From assembly GCA_021495925.1 (NCBI GenBank), contig JAKEKT010000017.1, positions 372,001 to 436,000 of the forward strand: a stretch of 64,000 nucleotides of DNA, in the 5' to 3' direction. The notes beneath the pieces were generated by a model, which had not been told where the DNA came from, did not search any database, and worked only from the letters and a program-made list of their open reading frames with translations. The stretch is from Diplodia intermedia. Lineage: Eukaryota > Ascomycota > Dothideomycetes > Botryosphaeriales > Botryosphaeriaceae. The position numbers and the translations under genes were made by a program. This document shows, one piece after another, positions 55,734 to 64,000 of the stretch (position 1 is its first letter; each line of letters begins with the position of its first letter).

Positions 55734-58409
55734 TTGCACTGAAGCGGCCTCTACGAGGGAGGCAAGTCTGGGCGGTCGCCCTGCGGGGTGTCGGTACTCT
55801 TGTCGTTGTTTTCGCATGTCGACGGGTGCGGCTGGCCAGGGCTCTCCCCAATACCGCCGGAGATGGCTCGTCACCCCCAATCTCCGCTTCAATGAGGACC
55901 CTTCCCGGGCCTTGTGCAGACCCGATTGCGCGCACATACGCACATGTGCTCAAATGAAGTCGCGGCCGGCCCGTTCCGTTCATCTGTCTTTCTGTAGTCG
56001 GTATCTACCCTAATAATGATTCCCCCTTTTCTCTACCGTTTTCGTGCTCGCTCTGCATGCCGGGCAACCGGGCGATGCTGCGAGATTGGGATGCTCCGCT
56101 CTAGGCCAGTGTGGGAGCAGCGTGAGCTCTTTCGGGCTAAAGGGTGCGGCGTGGTGATCGGAAGGATGGGCGTGAGCAGACCAACGGCGACTTGGCGGTG
56201 TGGTCGGCAGCAAACGACGAGAGGAGCTGAGTCCGTGGTGGCGAGTCAAGGTCAACAGAGTTGAGCAAGCGACCGTTTGATGCGCATCACACATGCTGCA
56301 TGAACGGGCTCCACACGGCGCCTTCCCACGTGCCGATGCCTCCACTCGTCACATCGCCTGCATGGCGGTGCACGTCCTCGCACCATCGCCAGCGCCAAAC
56401 CGTAAGGCCACACAGGCACACCAAGCCATTGTATGACGATGTTGCCACGCCGAAGAAGCACGAGCCTGGACCCTGACCACTGCCATCCCGTCTCCACTCG
56501 CCGGCTCCACCCTTATCTCCAGCCCGGCAATCCCGTTAATTGTTGAACCTTGAGAGCTTCCTTGCTTGCGCCCACGATCGACCACTATCCTTCCCCTCTT
56601 CGCAGCACATACATGCGCACCTCCACAACCATGCCGGGTGCCCAAGACGGGGCGCCTCGCTACGAAGCGCTGCAGCCTTGTGTAGAGGAGGAGCCCAATG
56701 CCAAGCAAATACAGACTGTGTTCCCAATTCTGCCAATTTCCCGGCACTATCTTGTAGCTTATAGTCTATTCTTTTTTCCCTTGCTTCGAAAAAGAGCGCC
56801 GAAGGAAGTACGGGCGTAGAGTCACCGAGCGAATACGGCCGGCGGCCACCCAAAAAAAAAGCAAAAGAAAACGACATTTGCGACGACAAAGAGCCTACTT
56901 GCAATAGTGCGACGAGCGGGTTCCTTTAGTGCAGCGCAAGGGCTCTCCTCCCTCGCCATCACTTGGCGCCTTTTTGACAGCAACCGGACTCCCGCACCAG
57001 ATCTGCCCCTGGAACGCGCCATGGATTCTCCTCCTCCCTCTGTTGGTTTATTTTTGGGTACACGGACGTGGTGCGAATTTGTGCGGTGATGCATGCCATG
57101 TGCTGCTGAGGCGGCCCGTCGTCGTCGCCCTGTCTCACTTTGCTTTTGGACGGTGTTTGAGAAGGTTTTGTGTGATGGACGGTTACGTGCATGTGGCTGT
57201 GCCTGTGTCCTCTCCACCACCCCGGCTTCGCGGAATTTGCCTTCTGAACGCGCGCCGGCAGACTTGGCTTTGATCGGAGACCTACCACAACAGGGAGTCC
57301 GCCCGCAACCCAGCCGGCAACAGATACGTAGTACGTCGTCGTAAACTCTACATCTAAAAATAAGATCTCGCTCCTGTCCGTACGCATGTGCCATGCAGCG
57401 GCCCGGAGGCGTGGTAGACACATTGAAGAAGCCAGTCGAATAATCCTCCGCCACGCTCTCAGTGATGGAATTCTGGAAGAACCCGCCATGATGTATCATG
57501 ATGCTTGCTCCATAATATTGATAGTGCAGAGAAGTCTAGCTATAGCAACAAGAATAATACAACAGGTGACAGTAAGATGCCGAATCATGCCATTGACATA
57601 TTCCACTATGGTGGATCATAGACGTGAGTGATAGTTCAACGAAAGCAAATCTACACGCTATGACACATTCAAACCCAAAAAAGTATAGAAAATAAGACCC
57701 AACTATGGCAGATAACTTTAACACGGCGCGTCGAGCATAAGGAGAGAAACCCATGACTTATCGCAAGCATGCGATACAGGCGCCGTCCCTTCTATGAGTC
57801 GCCCGTCAGATAAACGCCGTAACGCCAAACACATGAGGTAGCCCAGCAGCGAAATGCCCAAGGTGTCGTGTCTGGCCCGCAGAGGAGTATGAGCCACAGA
57901 CGGCGGTTTGGGAAAATCAAGGATGCGTGTCGTGATAACAAATACAAGGAAAATGTCATAACAGTGCGGATGGAGGAGGGCTAAGCTTTGTCGTGTGCTG
58001 CACCTTGGGAAAGGGAAGGAGCGAACGAGACGAAGGACCGAGCTTCTTGCCTGCAGTGGTGTGGTGCGCCTGAAATGAAAACGGGCCGTCCGAGCGAATG
58101 CAGGACGGTGATCTTTGACCAAGGGAAGTTACGCTCTCCGTGGCGGGAAATTGCCGGATAATATCGAACGTCCGTGATGGTTCCGGCAACCACCAGCAGT
58201 GGCTTGTCCACGGCCGTGAGTACGAAGCAACGGATGGCGCAACAAGCCAGCGCTATAGCTCTGAAGCAGGACCCGCGAGGTATATGACTGCTCGTGTAAC
58301 TGCGGCAGTCCGGGCATGGTGGACTAGTAAAGAAGCTAGAAGCGAAGCGGTAAATGCGGTCGGTTGGGCAGGCGTTTCATAAGGGCAGGGATCGAAGCGG
58401 CCGCGACTC
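55734..58409. other. 2.7-kb region without a supported gene
   Basis: Open frames of up to 225 codons occur on the minus strand (56822-57499) but lack family motifs, and their composition looks random. No repeats or RNA genes recognised. Confidence 0.45.
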
Positions 58410-59390
58410 TTAGAAGAGGATTTGATGCCTAGATGCGTTTAGCGCTTGCTGAGGAAGACGGTTTGTCTCGGAACAAGTGAAGATTTACCTCTGTAATGCG
58501 TATTCCAGGCTGACGTCACTCAGCTCCGCGTCGTCTGGAATCTCGTCCATGACCGGCACCAGGCCAGCAAACTTGTCGCCGCCACGATACGCAAGGATTG
58601 CGGGGACGCCGGCGACATGCATCTCCGCGTCCTCGTAATGGAATTTGATGAACTTGACCATGCCATGTCTCCGGGCGAGAGTGCGCAACGCATCCTCTAC
58701 CATGGTGCTGATCTCGGACTGGAGTCGGTCAGTGCATGTATCAGAGAGAACGGAACAGACACCGACCTTATCGTCATAGATGAAGACCACCACGGTGGTG
58801 GCGGATGCAGTCTTCTCAATGGCCTCCAGGTAGCCGTCTGCGTCAACCTGCACGAGGCGGCCATAGGCCCTAGAGCCAGGGCTGCTGGTCCGCGATCTCG
58901 AGCGGGACAGAGCACGCTGGCCCTTGGGCTGGCTCTGGAGCTCGCGCAGCCTGTTCTCCCTCCACCGTGCCAGGAACTCATCCTCGCTGCTGCTGGCAGC
59001 GCTCTTCTCGCTGAAGGTAGTGTTGGCGCGGTTCTTCCTCACGGCGTCTGCTTTCTTCTCGTCGCTGCTGCGGAACAGCGAGAAGCGCTGGGACTTCTTG
59101 GCCTGCTCAAAGGCCTGGGCGTCGGCGATGACGCCCTTAGGGCCGGTGTTGGCGTCGGAGCGCACATTGGGAACGGTGTAGCGAGAACGCATTGTGTCTA
59201 GGTCGACGGTGTCGTCGTGGCGGTGGTAGTCGTCGTCGTCGTCGGAGTACTCGCCCTTTTCAAAGAACTGCTCGAGAGGCGATTCGTGTCCGGAGTCCAG
59301 GTCAGAATCGTCGGCGTCTTCAGGGTGCCGGTGGGAGTGGCCTTTGTCTCGGATGAGCTCGTTGAATTCTTCTTGAGCGGCGTTCGACAT
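58410..59390 (-). CDS. phnA: Phosducin-like protein (G-beta-gamma chaperone)
   Basis: Exons 59390-58489 and 58428-58410 on the minus strand (60-nt intron), 306 residues. Phosducin-like proteins help CCT fold G-beta and assemble G-beta-gamma in the cytosol. An acidic N-terminus (SDLDSGHES...GEYSDDDDDYH) leads to the helix with GPKGVIADAQAFEQAKK, the conserved phosducin motif. Next is a charged coil with EDEFLARWRENRLRELQ, then the thioredoxin-like domain (GRLVQVDADGYLEAIEK, VVVFIYDD, VKFIKFHYEDAEM, GVPAILAYRGGDKF, LVPVMDEI). The 19-nt last exon adds RHQILF. The usual redox CxxC is absent, as expected for this family. Compare A. nidulans phnA and Cryphonectria bdm-1. Its partner G-beta is the next gene on the same strand. 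Confidence 0.9.
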
Positions 59391-60936
59391 GGCGAAAGGG
59401 GAAAGCCTGAGCTTTCAGAGGGGCGGCAAGCTTATAACGGCAGTGAGAGCAGGGTGGAGGACAGCGTAGGCCCGTTCGCGGCGACAGGGTTGTCTGTGGC
59501 TGGAGGTGATGACAGCGGGCACGGCGCGTCGGAAGTCGCTGAGTGGGCAGGCAGTGCGAGGATCTGTTCTGTGCTCTGGTCGGGGTTTCAGCCAGGCAAG
59601 TGCTCGAGAGAGAAGGCCCAGGCAGTGCGCGCTAGCCGGGGTGCCCCACGTGCAGCTTCGAGCGTTGCGTCCGACGTAAGTAAGGCTGAGGGCTGTAAAT
59701 GGCTCCGGCCGAGGGCTGCGACGTTGACCGGCCAAAGGGGCAGAGGTTGAAACGCCCAAGAGCCCGGCTGCGGGGATCAGGCCCAGCCGCCCACCGCGCC
59801 AGACGCGCAACGCCGGCTCGTAACGGTTGTCGCGCGTCGTGCTGCACGTTGCTCCGTCTGCACTGGCCGCTGTCAACAAGACAACAGCGTCAGGGCGCCT
59901 GCGCCCAAGCCTCACCACCACCTCCAGCCCAAATTACGAGCGGCTCTTCAACGGCGCGCGCTACCAAACACGGCACGGGTTACATCATGCCACTCGCATG
60001 TCCTCATGATCTGCCCTCGCCAGCCCGCCGATTGTTGCAAACCGCCAGAGGTCGCGCGCTGGCCCGCCCCCCGTCGTGCGGCATCCAAGGCAGCGCCCAC
60101 GGCAAAGCCCAGAGCGTCCCTGCGTGCGCATGACGGATCGTCTCCCAACCCCGGCACTTAGCATTCGGGCGACTGGGTTTGCTCGCCTGTCCGCCGCCTT
60201 CCGATACGGCACCTTGCAGCCACCCACGCTAGCTGCCGGGGTCCCTGCCTATGCCCACCTTCTCGAGCCCATTCGCTGGATCACCGACTACGTCTTGTAT
60301 TGTATGGCATTGAACTCAGATTAAATGCATGCTAGCCAACCGCAATGGACACCTCACCATAAGCCACCACCTGTATAGGAGCTGAGTAAAGAAAAGGGAA
60401 GAAAAAAGTACTAAGAACATCTCTTGAGAGGAAAAAGACTGCCGAACCGTCCGGGAAATGAGCACTTCTCGACCGAAAGAGCGAGGGATATCGGTGCCCG
60501 TTGCCTTGCGCCTTGGTGAAAGAATCCCGTACGTGACGCGCTTGGAGGGTTCGGATGACGGTAGCTGAAGGTACAGGGAATCGCAGCTTTTATTCCAAAG
60601 CAGAAAAAAGTAAAGAAAAAAGCGTACCGCCGCCACTGAACAGCGTGGGCCGAAACCACCGACCCGACCCAGACGTCCCACCCGTGTCGAAGCGAAGAAG
60701 AAAAAATTAGAGCCGTTTAGGAGTGTACAAGCCGAGACCAGTATGCTCGCCAGTTACTCGTTTGTAATATCGTGCGTAATAGTGAGAAAAGCCGCGTATG
60801 ATACACACAAAGTATGTTAGCGAGCTTCCCTGTGTGTGCGGTGCGTGAGCGCAGGTAGGTGAGCCACTGTCGGGTCTGCTGGTGCTCGGGGTATTTGGTG
60901 CCCGCAACAATCGTCGTTTTAAGAGTTGGGACGGTT
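59391..60936. other. Intergenic between phosducin-like and G-beta genes
   Basis: GC-rich promoter side (59.4-60.3 kb) of the phosducin-like gene, then an AT-richer part that is the probable 3' UTR of the G-beta gene. No gene supported. Confidence 0.5.
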
Positions 60937-62255
60937 TTACGCCCAGATGCGGAGCTGCGGAGCAAATTTAGCCATGTTGCAGGTTCCATAAGAAACGGGT
61001 CAGCACTCACCATCGAGTCCCAGGATCCCGTGCACAGACTCATGGCGTCGTTGCTAACTCCCAAGCAAGAAACACGATTGTCGTGGCCTTGCAGAGTTCC
61101 GACCTTTTCGCCGCGAAGAACATCCCACACCTGATTCAGAGTTAGCTTGTGTCTAATATTAAACTTTTCGGCGCAAACTTGTACTGACCTTGCACTCGAA
61201 GTCGTCGTAGCCCGCGAACAGCAGCCTACCGGAGACGGAGAAAGCAACGGACGTGATGCCACACACGGGCTCACCAATCTGAAACATGTGTCAGCACTTC
61301 CGAACAGATCCCATGCCCAATCCGGCACGTTCGAGCGAGGCTTCATCTTACGGTGTAACTTTGCAGCTCGCGGTCGGCACGGATATCAAACAGACGGCAG
61401 GATGCGTCATCGGACCCGGTGCCGAAAGCATTGCCGTTAGGGAAGTACTGAATGGCGTTGATGTCCGAGTCGTGTGCCGCAAAAGTCTGGACACACTTCT
61501 GCTGACGGATATCCCAGAGCTTGGCAAAAGCATCACAGGCACCGGACACGAACTGGTTGTTGTCGAGCGGGTTGATAGACAAGCTCATGACATCGCCGAG
61601 GTGGTCGGCGAACTCGTGGATTTTCGAGCCCGTCTCAAGATCCCACAAAACGCAAGTCATATCACCCGACGAGGTAAGGATGCGCCGGTCGCTGATGAAC
61701 CGACAGCAGCTGAGGTAGCCAGAGTGGCCAGAGAGCTCACGCGCGACGCGAGTAGGGCCTTCCCGGGCGGACAGGTTGTAGATGGAGCAGATGTTGTCGA
61801 GACCACCGCAGGCGACGAAATTGCCGCTGGGCGAGTAGGCGCAAGTCATCACCCATGACGAGCGCAGCGGGATGGCGTGAACCTTGTTGGTGGTGTAAGC
61901 GTCCCAGATGATGAGCTTGCCATCTTGCGACGCGGAGACGAGGTGCCTGCGGTCCGTCGACCAGTGCATGGCGTAGATCTTGGCCAAGTGACCCTTCAAG
62001 GTCCGCTTGGTCTTCATCGTCAGTCGGGGCAGCGCCTCAACACGCTGGCGGGCGACATCGCGGACTGCGGCGATAATTAGCATGTGAGGCTCGGCTGGGC
62101 CATTGGCGCGGCGCGGACGCGGGCGAGGGTGGGCACATACGGGTGGTGTCCGCGAGCTCATCCTTCTTCCGCTTTATCCGGTCTTTGAGAGCCTCTGCAT
62201 CGCGCCGTGCGATCTGGATCTTCTGTTGAATGCTCTCGGCATTCAGGTCGGCCAT
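60937..62255 (-). CDS. sfaD: Heterotrimeric G-protein beta subunit
   Basis: Exons 62255-62141, 62064-61352, 61278-61189, 61130-61011 and 60954-60937 on the minus strand; 351 residues, the normal length. The N-terminal coiled coil that binds G-gamma ([20 protein letters not shown]) precedes seven WD40 blades: [16 protein letters not shown]...[44 protein letters not shown]...[22 protein letters not shown]...[25 protein letters not shown]...[28 protein letters not shown] and [14 protein letters not shown]. The 18-nt final exon supplies the closing LRIWA strand. In aspergilli SfaD relays pheromone and nutrient signals controlling growth and conidiation. The splice-phase fit is complete. Confidence 0.96.
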
Positions 62256-62964
62256 TGCGACGGGTGGGTGCTGGTGAATGGAGGAGAGTCAGGAGGGAGG
62301 GCGCGGCGTCGGCTGCGACGAGGCACGAAGATCCAGGGGCGGTTGCGACGGGCGGGCTTGCGATGCGGGCGGAGCGAGTGAATGAGCGACTGAAGGTGCG
62401 GTCCGCCAACCCGTTCGACGAGCGCGATATAGTTCGGGCGAGCCCTGGAAGTTGACGAGATTCGAGCTGTGGGCGAGCAAGGAAGGTTGGAGTTGAATCG
62501 AAGGGAGAGCGGCCGGCTGGAGGGTGCAGGTCGAGCGTTCGCTGCTTACCGTTCCTAGAAGACGCTAGGTCGCGCCCCCTAATTATTAACTACGCGAGAG
62601 TCGACGCTGCCGCTCTTGCGCGCTCACTTTATTCAGAACAGGAAGACACCGCCAGCACGCAGCACCCACGCAGCTCGGCGACGGTGCGACCGCTGCGGTG
62701 CTCGCGCCGTGCAGCATCCGCAGGCCCTTGAGGGGTGCCGGAGCGTGCAACAGCTTCGCAGAGCTGCAATGTCGGCCTCAAGAGCAATGGCGCTAACGCA
62801 GCCAAAGTGGGCCCGGCCGCCGCGTTCAGAAGCAGCCCACTCGCTGATTTTCTCTCACCCGGCCGTCGATCCCTACGCGGCACGGCGTCCGCATTCCCTC
62901 CTCCGTCGAACCTCGCCGCCGAAGCCAATCGCGCGAGAACGTCCCCTCACCACCGTCCCAGAGG
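62256..62964. other. Divergent promoter of G-beta and the ADA-like gene
   Basis: GC-rich; overlapping open frames on the plus strand lack conserved motifs before 62965. Confidence 0.5.
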
Positions 62965-64000
62965 ATGGACCAGACTGCTGCCCGCTGGCTTGCCAAGGCC
63001 CTGCCGAAGGTCGAGGTACGCAACGAGGCCCAGAGCCCAGCCGCAACCCACTAGCGGCCCAGCGGAATCGTCCACCCGTCCCGGCTACCTCGGGCTGACT
63101 GTTCGCCGCCAGCTCCATGCGCACCTAAGCGGAAGCATCGATCGCGACTGTCTGCACGAGATTTGGACACGGCGGAAGCAGGCAGACGACCGCTTCGACC
63201 TGCATGACCCCCTGGACGCCATCCCGCCCGGCAAGGTCGACTACGACCTCAACACGTGAGCCGCTTTTTCCTCTTTGCTGCATCGAGCCCGTCGTGGGGT
63301 CAAATGAGCTTCTGCATGGGCGCGCTGAGCTCCCACACCTGCCTTCGCTTGGTAAGCCTCAGGCGCCCGTCACACGGCCCAGCAGGCCCCGGGAATGAGC
63401 TTCTATGCGCGCCCACAGGAATAGACGCTTCTGTGAGACCACGCGTGCGAAGGCATGGGCACATCTGGGCTCGCTGTCGGCTTCAGAAGCGAGCGAAGCT
63501 ACATCGCGCCACTCGCACGGCCGGATGACTGCTTCGGTCCTTTTCACAGGCGTGTTCGTTCCTCTCCTCTGGTTGAACCTCCTATATCTCCCCCTCATCA
63601 CAAACATTTCGCAGCAACTGCATTCCGGTTTTCTGCTTCAATATGGAGCTCAAGATGCTTCTCTGCTAAGAGAGAGGAGCTGCCGCGGCTGACTGGTTTT
63701 GATGTAGCTTTTTCCCGCTCTTTTCTTCGTACATCTACAAGCTGTGCAGTGACGTTGAAAGTATTCAGTATGCTTGAATACTTCCAGTTTGACTGCAACA
63801 ACTACTCACCAGCCAGATATTCCACACTCTCGGTGCTCGAGTCATTCCGTCGGGATAACGTCGTGCACTTGGAACTAAGGACGACGCCACGCGCCATTCC
63901 AGACCAGGGGATCACAAAGACGCAATATGTAGAGACGATACTCGCCTGCATCGAGGAGCACAATGCCCGCCCCTTGAACACAATGCATACAGGTCTTATC
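62965..64000 (+). CDS. Adenosine-deaminase-like protein (ADAL type), partial at window edge
   Basis: Exons 62965-63015, 63113-63255, 63708-63767 and 63817 to beyond 64000; the 3' part is missing. The first exon encodes 17 residues ending in LPKVE, which joins LHAHLSGSI, the HxH metal-binding motif of the adenosine deaminase fold. Then come DPLDAIPPGKVDYDLNT, FFPLFSSYIYKLCSDVESIQ and VVHLELRTTPRAIP. This motif order matches the ADAL/N6-methyl-AMP deaminase branch rather than classical adenosine deaminase. The expected role is hydrolytic deamination of (N6-methylated) AMP or adenosine in the cytosol. The third intron-exon step is unusual: intron 63256-63707 is 452 nt, far longer than others here. 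Confidence 0.85.

Noticed and set aside
56822..57499. 225-codon minus-strand open frame
   Set aside because: Composition appears random, no domain recognised, and the C-terminal hydrophobic part is translated from an A-rich tract.

Overview
This window is nuclear DNA of a filamentous ascomycete (Pezizomycotina), most likely a Dothideomycete, although the sequence alone does not fix the species. The evidence is the gene architecture: 1-6 short introns per gene, mostly 41-122 nt, with GTRNGY-like donors and YAG acceptors. The proteome agrees: an IRC22-type TRAP-alpha, BMT6, VAC8, a Spg1/Tem1 GTPase with a long N-terminal extension, DUF6536 and CorA-like membrane proteins, and a DUF7923-like CCCH protein. 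I support 28 loci: 25 complete genes, one gene running off the right edge, and two degraded genes. No tRNA, rRNA, transposon or CRISPR array was recognised.

Positions 1-17 kb read as an accessory region. It holds a CorA-like membrane protein (387-1787), a large glycosylated membrane protein (2284-4306), two decayed genes lying tail to tail (a GXWXG/DUF4334 gene at 4752-5476 and a fungal transcription-factor domain at about 5528-6112), a small conserved protein (6314-6654), a DUF6536 membrane protein (8478-10915), a glyoxalase-fold protein (11477-12070), a cysteine-rich unknown (12133-12823) and a large C2H2-like regulator (13809-17165). Spacing is loose, and I see no sign of a biosynthetic cluster.

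From 17.5 kb onward most genes are conserved housekeeping genes: eIF2B delta, a Sec14-like lipid-transfer protein, POL12, a carboxymuconolactone decarboxylase-like protein, BMT6, RRB1, SPG1, an ADF-H plus PH cytoskeletal protein, OHCU decarboxylase, a CCCH protein, IRC22, an MFS transporter, VAC8, a protein kinase, a phosducin-like protein, G-protein beta and an adenosine-deaminase-like enzyme. A disordered protein with two LRGGG motifs (26096-27820) sits among them. Several pairs are divergent and share short intergenic promoters (for example 24308/24482, 20744/21189, 30068/30732, 42995/43774).

Functional links: the phosducin-like protein and G-beta, which it is known to chaperone, are neighbours on the same strand. 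BMT6, RRB1 and eIF2B delta all serve ribosome production or translation initiation. SPG1 and the ADF-H/PH protein point to septation and the actin cortex. Exon coordinates below were worked out by hand from splice signals and reading-phase continuity; they have not been checked against transcripts.
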